Assembly (NCBI GenBank): GCA_021785115.1 | Contig: JAJYGO010000434.1 | Location: forward strand, 1 to 10,382 | Reading direction: 5' to 3' | Length of the DNA stretch: 10,382 nucleotides | From: Chloroflexota bacterium | GTDB taxonomy: Bacteria; Chloroflexota; Limnocylindria; Limnocylindrales; CSP1-4 | Part shown: positions 1-7,511 of the stretch, in pieces | Layout: each line of letters opens with the position of its first letter | How positions within the stretch are numbered: the stretch's first letter is position 1 | Notes under the pieces: model-generated | The model's database searches: none | What the model saw: the letters and a program-made list of their open reading frames with translations, nothing else | Told to the model about the DNA's origin: nothing | Position numbers and translations under genes: made by a program

Positions 1-849
1 CCCGGGGACGTGGCCGGACGGGTCAGTGCCGACGCGGCCGGGATCACCGGCCTGGCCGAGGGCACCCCGGTGCTCGCCGGCACCATCGACGCCTGGGCGG
101 AGGCCGCCAGCGTCGGGGTGAGCGAGTCGGGCGACCTGATGCTGATGTACGGGACCACCATGTTCCTGGTGCAGGTGGTGGACCGGGCGCAGCCGGACCC
201 GCACCTGTGGACCACGCGGGGGATCATGCCCGGGACCCTCACGCTGGCCGGCGGGATGGCCACCTCGGGCGCGCTCACGGCATGGATGCGGGACCTGACC
301 GGCAGCTCCTACGAGCAGCTGCTGACGGAGGCGGAGGGCACGCCGCCCGGTTCGGACGGGGTGGTCGTCCTCCCGTACTTCGCCGGCGAACGGACCCCGC
401 TCTTCGACGTGAACGCGCGTGGCGCGGTGCTCGGGCTCACGCTCCGTCACGGACGGGGACACCTCTACCGCGCGCTGCTGGAGGCGACCGCGTTCGGGGT
501 GCGCCACAACCTCGAGGTGATGACGGCGTCCGCCGGCGCCCCCACGCGCGTGGCGGCCGTGGGCGGCGGCACGCGAGGCGGGCTGTGGCTGCAGATCGTC
601 TCGGACGTGACCGGCCTGCCGCAGGAGCTCCGCCAGTACACCCTGGGCGCCAGCTACGGGGACGCGTGGCTTGCCGCCGGCGCCGCAGGGATCACGGAGA
701 CGGGGGCCTCCTGGAACCCGGTCGTGGCCGTGGTGTCGCCCGACGCCGATCGGGCGGAACGGTACGACGCGCTCTACGGTGTCTACCGGGAGCTCTATCC
801 GGCGACACGCGGGCTCGCGCACCGACTGGCCGCGCTCCAGGAACCTTGA
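1..849 (+). CDS. FGGY-family carbohydrate kinase, C-terminal part (5' end outside window)
   Basis: This frame is open to the left edge and ends at TGA 847-849, giving 282 visible residues. FGGY kinases are usually about 500 residues, so roughly the first 200 or more are missing. FGGY enzymes phosphorylate sugars such as xylulose, rhamnulose or glycerol with ATP in the cytoplasm. Visible signs are a GTPVLAGTID segment whose Asp30 (codon 88-90) sits where the family's catalytic Asp is expected, then YGTTMFLV, GERTPLFD, and the FGGY C-terminal signature GGGTRGGLWLQIVSDVTG beginning at Gly188. The motif style is xylulokinase-like, so substrate cannot be read from sequence. Because a rhamnosidase follows on the same strand and a rhamnulose-1-phosphate aldolase lies nearby, an L-rhamnulokinase role is inferred. 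A GTG at position 10 is in frame but is internal to the fold and not taken as the start. The family is secure; the substrate is not. Confidence 0.9.
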   Translation, partial: PGDVAGRVSADAAGITGLAEGTPVLAGTIDAWAEAASVGVSESGDLMLMYGTTMFLVQVVDRAQPDPHLWTTRGIMPGTLTLAGGMATSGALTAWMRDLTGSSYEQLLTEAEGTPPGSDGVVVLPYFAGERTPLFDVNARGAVLGLTLRHGRGHLYRALLEATAFGVRHNLEVMTASAGAPTRVAAVGGGTRGGLWLQIVSDVTGLPQELRQYTLGASYGDAWLAAGAAGITETGASWNPVVAVVSPDADRAERYDALYGVYRELYPATRGLAHRLAALQEP

Positions 850-976
850 GGCGGTGCCGCAGCTGCGCCCGAACCGCGCCACACGCCACGTGACCGTGGG
901 TGACGCCGCCGCGGCGATCTCCGGGCCGGGTTCCACCCGCGTCGCCCGGGGCGGGCCGGGTGGGGATGCCGCGCCC

Positions 977-3900
977 GTGCGCAGCGCGCTTCGCCCGGGC
1001 GACCTGCGCACGGAGGGCGTCGCCGACCCCATCGGGCTGGGGACGCCGGAGCCGCGCCTCTCCTGGCGGCTGATCCCCCGGCGCGGGTCACGTGGAATCC
1101 GGCAGGACGCATGCCAGGTCGAGGTGCGCGCCGACGGGCCCGGTGCGGCGGCGGAGGCGGCGGGGATGGTGGGATCCGGCGCTGGGCCGGGTCGCCCCGG
1201 GCCGAGCGACGGGCTTCCCGCGCGGGCCGGCCCGCGCTGGGACAGCGGGCGCGTGCCCACCGGCGCGCCGTGGCTGATCTACGCGGGTCCCGCGCTGGAG
1301 TCCCGGCAGCGCTGCCGCTGGCGCGTCCGGGTCTGGGACGGCGGCGGGCGCGTCTCTCCGTGGAGCGCGTGGGCCACCTTCGAGATGGGCCTCCTCCGCG
1401 ACGAGGATCGTCGAGCCGCGTGGATCGGCGCTGTGCAGCCCGGCGCGGATGCGCGTCTGCACCTCCGTCACGCGCACCGGATCTGGGTGGCGCCGCATCT
1501 CGGCGACCCGGACCGGGCGGGATTCCGCCGCACCATCGCGCTGGACGGAGCCGGGCCCGCCTCCGCCCGCCTCCGGCTGACGGGCGGCGCCCGGCGCGCG
1601 TGGATCGACGGCAGGCCCGTCTGGGCGTCGCCGGTCGGCGCGGGCAGCGGCCGCCCGGAACCGACGAGCGACGTCCCGCGCGGCACGACGCCTGTCGCCA
1701 CGACGGGATGGCAGGCCGACGTCGACGTGACCGGCGTGCTGCACCCGGGCCGCATCGTGCTGGCGGTCGAGGCGTGTCGGGAGCCGGGCTCGCCTCCGGG
1801 CCTGCTGGCCGAGCTCGTCGTCACGGACGCCGCCGGCGTCGAGCACCGCACCTGCAGCGACGGGGCCTGGACCTGCGCGGCCGACCCGGCGGAGGGCTGG
1901 CAGACCGCCGGTGACGACGATCGGGCATGGCCGCTGGCCCGGCCGGTCGCCCGCTGGGGCGATCCCCCGTGGGGGCGCGATCCGGCGCTGGTTCGCCCGC
2001 CCCGGCTGCTCCGTCGGCGGTTCACCGTGGGGCGACTGGTGCGCCGGGCGCGGATCTATGCGAGCGCCCTGGGCGTCTACGAGCTGCGGTTCGACGGGTC
2101 CCCGGTCTCCGACGAGCGCATGGCCCCCGGCTGGACCGACTTCCGCCAGCGGGTCGAGTACCAGGCATTCGACGTCACGCCGTTCGCGACACCCGGCGAG
2201 CACGTGCTGGGCGCCGTGCTCGCCGACGGCTGGTACGCAGGGCACGTGGGCCTCTGGGGGCCCGGTCGCTACGGTCCCGACCCGCTCTTCTGGTGCCGGC
2301 TGGAGATCGAGTTCGAGGACGGCGGCCGCGAGGTCGTCGCGAGCGATGAGCACTGGGAGGCGGCCGAGGGAGCCATCCGCTACGCGGACCTGCTGATGGG
2401 CCAGACGATCGACCATCGTCGACGGGACCCGGCATGGGATGGTCCGGCCGCGGCCGACGCCTGGACGCCGGTCCGGGTGGGCGAGCACGCCGCGCCGCTG
2501 GTTGCCCGGGTCGGGCCGCCCGTGCGGGTGACCATGGAGGTGCCCCCGGCGCGCATCGAGACCCGACCCGACGGGAGCGCCGTGGTGGATCTCGGCCAGA
2601 ACGTCGTGGGCTGGATCCGGCTGGCGGCGCGCGGTCCGGCCGGGCGACGGATCCTGCTGCGGCATGCCGAGGCCCTGGAGCCCGACGGGAGCCTGCTCCT
2701 CGCGACCCTGCGGTCTGCGCAGGCCCTGGACGAGTTCATCCTGGGCGGCGAGGGCGAGGAGGTCTTCGAGCCGACGTTCACCTACCACGGGTTCCGCTTC
2801 GTGGAGGTGACGGGTTACCCGGGCGTTCTCGATCCGGCATCGATCACGGCATGCGTGGTCCACGCCGACATGCCGGTGACCGGCGGCTTCGCGTGCTCGC
2901 ACCCGGGCCTCACCCGACTGCAGCGCAACATCACGTGGGGGCAGCGGGGCAACTTCCTGAGCGTGCCGACGGATTGCCCGCAGCGTGACGAGCGGCTCGG
3001 GTGGACCGGCGACGCGCAGGTCTTCGCGTCCACGGCCGCCTTCAACATGGACGTCCGCCGCTTCTTCGACAAGTGGCTGGAGGACGTGCGGGACGCGCAG
3101 CACCCGGACGGGGCCATCCCCGACGTCGTGCCGGAGATGGCCGAGATCGGCGCCGGGGCGGCGGGCTGGGGCGATGCCGTGACGATCGTCCCCTGGACGC
3201 TCCACCGCCACTACGCCGACGAGCGCGTGGTGCGCCGGGCCCTGCCGGCCATCCTCCGCTGGCTGGAGTACCTGGCCGGGACCAGCGAGGGGCACGTCCG
3301 TCCCGCCTCCGGGTACGGCGACTGGCTGTCGGTGGACGCGGACACCCCCAAGGACCTGGTGGGCACCGCCTACTTCGCCTACAGCGCCCGCCTGGCCGCG
3401 GAGCTCGCGCAGGTCATGGGGCGCGGCGAGGACGCTGCCGCGTGCACACGACGCTTCGAGGAGATCCGGCGCGCCTTCCGCGAGCGCTTCGTCCAGGGAG
3501 GCGGGCTGGTCGAGAGCGGGACGCAGACCGCCTGCGTCGTCGCCCTCAGAGTCGGTCTTCTCGAGCCGGAGGAGATCCCCCTCGTGGTCGAACGCCTGGT
3601 GGCTGACATCCGCAACCGCAACTGGCACCTCTCGACCGGTTTCCTCGGCACGCCGTGGCTGCTGCCCGCCCTCGCGGAGGGAGGCCGGCTGGACGTGGCC
3701 TATCGGCTGCTCCTCGCGGACACGTACCCCTCGTGGCTCTACCAGGTGCGCCAGGGCGCCACCACCATGTGGGAGCGCTGGGACGGGTTCACCGACGGGA
3801 AGGGCTTCCACACCAGCCTGACCACCGCGGGCATCTTCACCGACGTGATGAACTCGCTGAACCACTACGCGTACGGGTCGGTGGGCGCGTTCATGTACGC

Positions 3901-4249
3901 CTTCCTGGGGGGTCTGCGACTCGAGGCGCCGGGCTACGAGCGGGTGCGCATCGAGCCGAGGCCGGCGCCGGGCGTCTCCTGGGCCCGCACCTGGGTCCAC
4001 TCGGTGCGCGGCCGGATCGCGTGCGGCTGGCGTGCGGGCACGGACGATTTCCGGCTCGACCTGTGGGTGCCGCCGGGCGTCACGGCGGAGGTGGTGCTGC
4101 CCGGGTCACCCGACGCCATCGAGGAGGGGGCCGTGCCGCTGGCCGCAGCCGCCGGCGTGGCGGGCGTGCGCGACGTGGACGGCGAGACGGTGGCGGTCGT
4201 GGGGTCGGGCCGGTACCACTTCCGGGTCCGGGGTCGCGGGACCTCCTGA
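977..4249 (+). CDS. Alpha-L-rhamnosidase, glycoside hydrolase family 78
   Basis: Inverting enzyme that hydrolyses terminal alpha-L-rhamnose from glycosides or polysaccharides. From GTG 977 the product is 1090 residues. Domains: Fn3-like N-terminal region (about 10-148); an extra beta-rich segment (about 150-340); a Bac_rhamnosid_N-type sandwich (about 345-510); a second beta domain (about 516-630); the (alpha/alpha)6 catalytic domain (about 634-968); and a C-terminal beta domain. The motif DCPQRDERLGWTGD (666-679) matches the SaRha78A residues D630, R634, E636 (general acid), W640 and D643, so Glu672 is the predicted acid. MWERWD places the general base at Glu933, and NHYAYGSVG gives His963 (H916 equivalent). 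GTG 977 is chosen because a GGTGGGGA stretch lies just upstream and the family N-terminus (DLRTEG...PRLSWRL) begins within ten residues. GTG 854, 890 and 896 are alternatives, and 854 would nearly abut the kinase stop. No signal peptide is seen, so a cytoplasmic location is inferred. It is probably co-transcribed with the kinase. Confidence 0.93.
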   Translation: MRSALRPGDLRTEGVADPIGLGTPEPRLSWRLIPRRGSRGIRQDACQVEVRADGPGAAAEAAGMVGSGAGPGRPGPSDGLPARAGPRWDSGRVPTGAPWLIYAGPALESRQRCRWRVRVWDGGGRVSPWSAWATFEMGLLRDEDRRAAWIGAVQPGADARLHLRHAHRIWVAPHLGDPDRAGFRRTIALDGAGPASARLRLTGGARRAWIDGRPVWASPVGAGSGRPEPTSDVPRGTTPVATTGWQADVDVTGVLHPGRIVLAVEACREPGSPPGLLAELVVTDAAGVEHRTCSDGAWTCAADPAEGWQTAGDDDRAWPLARPVARWGDPPWGRDPALVRPPRLLRRRFTVGRLVRRARIYASALGVYELRFDGSPVSDERMAPGWTDFRQRVEYQAFDVTPFATPGEHVLGAVLADGWYAGHVGLWGPGRYGPDPLFWCRLEIEFEDGGREVVASDEHWEAAEGAIRYADLLMGQTIDHRRRDPAWDGPAAADAWTPVRVGEHAAPLVARVGPPVRVTMEVPPARIETRPDGSAVVDLGQNVVGWIRLAARGPAGRRILLRHAEALEPDGSLLLATLRSAQALDEFILGGEGEEVFEPTFTYHGFRFVEVTGYPGVLDPASITACVVHADMPVTGGFACSHPGLTRLQRNITWGQRGNFLSVPTDCPQRDERLGWTGDAQVFASTAAFNMDVRRFFDKWLEDVRDAQHPDGAIPDVVPEMAEIGAGAAGWGDAVTIVPWTLHRHYADERVVRRALPAILRWLEYLAGTSEGHVRPASGYGDWLSVDADTPKDLVGTAYFAYSARLAAELAQVMGRGEDAAACTRRFEEIRRAFRERFVQGGGLVESGTQTACVVALRVGLLEPEEIPLVVERLVADIRNRNWHLSTGFLGTPWLLPALAEGGRLDVAYRLLLADTYPSWLYQVRQGATTMWERWDGFTDGKGFHTSLTTAGIFTDVMNSLNHYAYGSVGAFMYAFLGGLRLEAPGYERVRIEPRPAPGVSWARTWVHSVRGRIACGWRAGTDDFRLDLWVPPGVTAEVVLPGSPDAIEEGAVPLAAAAGVAGVRDVDGETVAVVGSGRYHFRVRGRGTS

Positions 4250-4278
4250 CCGCGGCGCCTCGCCGATCGAAACGCCTC

Positions 4279-4302
4279 AGGGCCGTGGCGTGTTCCGGCC
4301 CT
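4279..4302. terminator. GC-rich hairpin in convergent spacer, possible bidirectional terminator
   Basis: AGGGCCG (4279-4285) and CGGCCCT (4296-4302) form a perfect 7-bp stem with a 10-nt loop. It lies in the 132-nt gap (4250-4381) between the rhamnosidase stop and the lutC stop, where transcripts from both directions must end. No T-run follows on either strand, so it does not meet the usual intrinsic-terminator pattern. In DNA this GC-rich such stems also arise by chance. Nothing else is recognised in this gap. Confidence 0.3.
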
Positions 4303-4381
4303 CGGGCGCCGACGGCGGCTGGTGCGCGGCCGGCGTCGAACGGAGTCCCAACGGGCCGCGTGCCGGTCCACGGGACGCGTG

Positions 4382-5041
4382 TCAGGCGCCCGGCGTCTCC
4401 TCGACGATCACCACATGGAGCGTCCGCGGGCCATGCACCCCCTCCACGCGATTCAGCTCGATGTCGCTGGTCGCGGACGGCCCGCTGATCCAGGTGAGCG
4501 GCCGCACGGGGCGCAGGGCCGCGATCGCCTCCGGCACCGTTCCCACGATGCGGCCCGCCTCCACCACGCACAGGTGCACGTCGGGAACCAGGCTGAGCGC
4601 GCGCCGGCCCTGTCCGGGCCCGCCGTCGAGCACGATGGTGCCGGTCTCGGCGATCGCCAGGGCGCAGCCCGTGACGACGGCGTCGGCACCGTCCAGGGTC
4701 GCGGACGCGAGGGGCGGGTCGTCGGTGAGCCGCTCGACCCGCGCATCGCGCAGCCAGGCATCCGGCATCCCGGCGGGGACCACCACCCGGCGCGCGCCGC
4801 GTGCCTCCAGCACGTCCGAGATGACGCGGGCAACGCCGCCCGGGTCGGTCCGGTGGACCGTGGCGCGGTAGTCGGCGACCTGCGACGCGAAGAGCGCGAC
4901 CACGTCGACACCGTGTTCCGGTGCCCGCCGGTACGCCCGCGGCACATCGGGGACCGGTGGCCGGTCGGCCAGCGCCGCGCGCAGGCGCTCCAGGATCTCG
5001 GCGCGAGCATCGCCCGGGTGGCGCGACACCGGCCCGTTCAC
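4382..5041 (-). CDS. lutC: LutC-like lactate utilization protein (LUD domain)
   Basis: Third component of the LutABC type of L-lactate oxidation system, which converts L-lactate to pyruvate. LutC is a LUD-domain protein with no visible iron-sulfur cysteine cluster. The product is 219 residues from GTG 5041, close to the usual size. The core motif LAIAETGT (ETGT at 132-135) matches the equivalent motif in the LUD half of the neighbouring LutB. GTG 5041 is chosen because it forms GTGA with the lutB stop (5040-5038), a 4-nt overlap typical of translational coupling, and because the residues after it lead into the expected helix RAEILERLRAAL. An in-frame ATG at 5128 would add 29 Arg/Ala-rich residues lying wholly inside lutB and is rejected. 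It is last in the rhaEW-lutA-lutB-lutC order. The family is clear. L-lactate as substrate rests on family knowledge and on the aldolase/dehydrogenase gene at the head of the operon. Confidence 0.9.
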   Translation of the reverse strand: MNGPVSRHPGDARAEILERLRAALADRPPVPDVPRAYRRAPEHGVDVVALFASQVADYRATVHRTDPGGVARVISDVLEARGARRVVVPAGMPDAWLRDARVERLTDDPPLASATLDGADAVVTGCALAIAETGTIVLDGGPGQGRRALSLVPDVHLCVVEAGRIVGTVPEAIAALRPVRPLTWISGPSATSDIELNRVEGVHGPRTLHVVIVEETPGA

Positions 5042-6669
5042 GGCGCGTCCTCCGGCGCCCGGCCCTGCCTCGAGCGCTCCTGCCCGGAGGGTGTCGAGCC
5101 GGCGCCGCCTCGCCCGACGCGGCGCCACCAGGCGCGGAAGGACTCCCGCGCCGGGGCGGGCAGGTCACGCTCGCCGAACCAGGCCGAGACCGGCCAGGGG
5201 CCGCGCAGCGCGCCGATCCGCCCTCCGCGGCGGGCGACCACGCGCCCGGCCAGCCCGGCGGCCCGCTCGGCGATGGACAGCCGACGCGGCCGCTCCATGA
5301 CCCAGCTCGCCACCCCCAGGACCAGCTCGTCCGGCTCGGGCACGTGCGGGCCCATCGGATGCTGGCGCACCACCTGCGCGCGCAGGTGCACCAGGACCCC
5401 GGGGATGTCGATGCGGACGGGGCAGACCTCGAAGCACGCCCCGCACAGCGACGAGGCGTAGGGGAGGGAGGCCGTCTGCGCGTCCACAGGGTGCCGGACG
5501 ATCCCCCGCAGCTGGGGCGTGAGGATCGCGCCGATGGGCCCCGGGTAGACCGAGCCGTAGGCGCGGCCGCCCACGCGCTCGTAGACCGGACAGACGTTCA
5601 GGCACGCGGAGCAGCGGATGCAGCGCAGCGCCTGGCGCCCCACCGGGTCCGACAGCACGTCCGAGCGGCCGTTGTCCAGCAGCACCAGGTGGAATGCCTG
5701 GGGGCCGTCGCCCGGCGTCACGCCGGTCCACATCGAGGTGTAGGGGTTCATCCGCTCCGCCGTGGCCGAGCGCGGGAGGAGCTGGAGGAAGACCTCGAGG
5801 TCCTGCCAGCGCGGCAGGAGCTTCTCGATGCCCATCACCGTGATCAGCACCTCGGGGAGCGTCAGGCACATGCGCCCGTTCCCCTCGGACTCCACCACCG
5901 CGATCGTCCCGGTCTCCGCGATCGCGAAGTTCGCGCCCGAGACCGCGACGCGGGCGCGCAGGAACTTCTCCCGCAGGTGCAGCCGGGCCGCCTCGGCCAG
6001 CTCGCGCGGCTCGTCGGACAGGTCGTCGGGGGCGGGACGCCCGGCCAGCGCCATCTCACGGCGGAAGATCTCGCGGATCTCCGCGCGGTTGCGGTGGATC
6101 GCCGGCACCAGGATGTGGGACGGCAGGTCGTGGCCGAGCTGCACGATCAGCTCCGCGAGGTCCGTCTCCCAGGCGGCGATGCCGGCCTCGGCGAGGGCCT
6201 CGTTGAGCTCGATCTCCTCGGTGGCCATCGACTTGACCTTGACCACCTCGGTGGCGCCGTGCTCGCGCACGATGCGCGTCACGATGGCGTTGGCCTCCGC
6301 GGCGTCCCGGGCCCAGTGCACCGTTCCGCCGGCGTCGGTGACCGCCCGCTCGAGCTGTACGAGGAGCGCCGGCAGGTCGTGGAGGACCTCGTTCTTGATG
6401 GCGGCACCGGCGAGCCGCAGGGCCTCCCAGTCGTCGCGCTCGGCGACTGCCCGGGCACGCTTCGCGCGGATGGTGGCCGTCGCCCGCTGCAGGTTGGCGC
6501 GCAGCCGCGTGTCCGCCAGCGCGGCTCGCGCGGCACGCGGGAACGGCGGCGTGCCGGCATAGGTCGGGATTGGCTCGAACGGCCGGCCGGCCCGGCCGCG
6601 TGCGCCGGGCTCGGGCGGCGCGAGGGGCTGCGGCGCGAGGGGCTGCAGCTCGCGATCGGGCGCCGTCAT
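5038..6669 (-). CDS. lutB: LutB-like iron-sulfur protein of L-lactate oxidation
   Basis: LutB is the LUD plus ferredoxin-type subunit of the LutABC system and is thought to carry electrons from lactate oxidation through [4Fe-4S] clusters. The product is 543 residues, longer than the roughly 475-480 usual for the family. The order is a proline-rich N-terminal tail (about 1-40), the LUD region with KVKSMATEEIELNEAL and FAIAETGT (Glu252), then cysteine clusters CIRCSACLNVCP (C350, C353, C356, C360) and CGACFEVCP (C409, C412, C416). The C-terminal region carries the conserved-looking RDLPAPARESFRAWW. ATG 6669 is the start because it forms ATGA with the lutA stop, a 4-nt overlap, and the lutC GTG overlaps its own stop, so all three subunits look translationally coupled. 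The first tail residues contain a short tandem repeat. Assignment is confident; a related oxidation of another 2-hydroxy acid cannot be excluded. Confidence 0.94.
   Translation of the reverse strand: MTAPDRELQPLAPQPLAPPEPGARGRAGRPFEPIPTYAGTPPFPRAARAALADTRLRANLQRATATIRAKRARAVAERDDWEALRLAGAAIKNEVLHDLPALLVQLERAVTDAGGTVHWARDAAEANAIVTRIVREHGATEVVKVKSMATEEIELNEALAEAGIAAWETDLAELIVQLGHDLPSHILVPAIHRNRAEIREIFRREMALAGRPAPDDLSDEPRELAEAARLHLREKFLRARVAVSGANFAIAETGTIAVVESEGNGRMCLTLPEVLITVMGIEKLLPRWQDLEVFLQLLPRSATAERMNPYTSMWTGVTPGDGPQAFHLVLLDNGRSDVLSDPVGRQALRCIRCSACLNVCPVYERVGGRAYGSVYPGPIGAILTPQLRGIVRHPVDAQTASLPYASSLCGACFEVCPVRIDIPGVLVHLRAQVVRQHPMGPHVPEPDELVLGVASWVMERPRRLSIAERAAGLAGRVVARRGGRIGALRGPWPVSAWFGERDLPAPARESFRAWWRRVGRGGAGSTPSGQERSRQGRAPEDAP
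6617..6646. repeat. Perfect 15-bp tandem duplication inside lutB
   Basis: GGCGCGAGGGGCTGC occurs twice head to tail (6617-6631 and 6632-6646). The unit is 15 nt, so the lutB frame is kept, and on the - strand it encodes the doubled pentapeptide QPLAP QPLAP in the proline-rich N-terminal tail. It looks like a replication-slippage duplication in a low-constraint segment. Confidence 0.85.
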
Positions 6670-7415
6670 CCGCCGTCCTCCGGTCCGGCCAGGATCTCGG
6701 CCATGTGCATCACCCGCACCGGTGCGCCGCGGCGCGAGAGGAGCCCACCGATGTGCATCAGGCAGGACGTGTCCGACGCGGTGAGCACCTCCGCGCCGGA
6801 CGCCAGCACGTCCGCGACCTTGTCGAGCCCCATGGCGACCGACGTGTCCGCGTTCTTCACGGCGAACGTGCCGCCGAAGCCGCAGCAGGTCTCCGCGTGA
6901 GGCATGTCCACCAGGGTCAGGCCGTCGACGGCCGCCAGCAGGCGCTCGGGCCGGTCGCCCACCCCCAGCAGTCGCCGCGAGTGGCAGGTGGGGTGGAACG
7001 CCACGGTGTGCGGGAAGCGCGCGCCGACATCGGTGACGCCGAGCACGTCGACCAGGAACTCGCTCAGCTCGTAGACCCGGGGCGCCACCTCCGCGACGCG
7101 TGCCGGGAGGGACGGATCCGTGCCCGCGTCGGCCGCCTCCCGGGCGACCGTGGCGTGGTAGTGCCGCACCATGGAGGCGCACGAGGACGAGGGGGTCACC
7201 ACGGCGTCGTAGCCGGCGAAGACGCGCACGAAGCCCTGCACGAGCGGGACGCACGCCTCGCGATAGCCGGTGTTGAAGTGCATCTGGCCGCAGCAGGTCT
7301 GGCCCGGCGGGAACTCCACCGGCTGCCCGAGGCGACGCAGGAGGCGCACCACCGCCCGCCCCACCTGCGGGTACAGGAGGTCGTTGTAGCAGGCGACGAA
7401 CAGCGCCACCCGCAC
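6666..7415 (-). CDS. lutA: LutA-like (Fe-S)-binding oxidoreductase subunit, CCG-domain protein
   Basis: LutA belongs to the cysteine-rich CCG (DUF224, HdrB/GlpC-like) family and is a subunit of the lactate oxidation system. From GTG 7415 the product is 249 residues, close to the roughly 240 of the family. Two CCG modules are visible: C9, C41-C42 (TCCGQ) and C79; then C144 (HPTCH), C177-C178 (TCCGFGG) and C218. The N-terminus VALFVACYNDLLYPQVG is the expected first strand and cysteine loop. GTG 7415 is preferred because a GGTGA sequence lies just upstream and the family starts at this strand. GTG 7409 would also fit. GTG 7463 would add 16 Arg/Pro/Gly-rich residues and run through a strong palindrome. 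The stop overlaps the lutB ATG. It follows rhaEW after a 96-nt gap, consistent with one transcript that joins lactaldehyde oxidation to lactate oxidation. Confidence 0.93.
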   Translation of the reverse strand: MRVALFVACYNDLLYPQVGRAVVRLLRRLGQPVEFPPGQTCCGQMHFNTGYREACVPLVQGFVRVFAGYDAVVTPSSSCASMVRHYHATVAREAADAGTDPSLPARVAEVAPRVYELSEFLVDVLGVTDVGARFPHTVAFHPTCHSRRLLGVGDRPERLLAAVDGLTLVDMPHAETCCGFGGTFAVKNADTSVAMGLDKVADVLASGAEVLTASDTSCLMHIGGLLSRRGAPVRVMHMAEILAGPEDGG

Positions 7416-7434
7416 GGCGTCACCCGCCCCGTCG

Positions 7435-7456
7435 GGCGCCGGTCGGCCCCGGCGCC
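7435..7456. other. Strong GC-only hairpin between rhaEW and lutA
   Basis: GGCGCCGG (7435-7442) and CCGGCGCC (7449-7456) form a perfect 8-bp stem with a 6-nt loop. The right arm lies inside a perfect 14-bp palindrome, CCCCGGCGCCGGGG (7447-7460). It sits in the 96-nt rhaEW-lutA spacer (7416-7511), about 20 nt upstream of the preferred lutA start. No U-run follows, so it is not a classical terminator. It could be a processing or stability element that sets lut expression relative to rhaEW, or a chance product of high GC. Confidence 0.4.
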
Positions 7457-7511
7457 GGGGCACCCGCGGCCGACGGCGTCAGCCACGGCATGCGGGCGGT
7501 GCCACCTGCGC

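Noticed and set aside
671..976. Rhamnosidase start at 671 inside the kinase gene
   Set aside because: It would overlap the kinase by about 180 nt in another frame, and the added residues are Arg/Pro-rich with no family similarity.
1088..4000. Open frame of 970 codons on the - strand opposite the rhamnosidase
   Set aside because: Its translation is low-complexity (Arg, Gly, Pro, His, Val), shows no domain motif, and lies exactly antisense to a gene with intact GH78 catalytic motifs. Long antisense frames are expected at this GC content.
5042..5128. Longer lutC start at ATG 5128
   Set aside because: It adds 29 Arg/Ala-rich residues inside lutB; GTG 5041 gives the family length and a GTGA coupling overlap.
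4921..6900. Long + strand frame opposite lutB and the start of lutC
   Set aside because: Low-complexity translation with no motif, antisense to lutB with its cysteine clusters and LUD motif.
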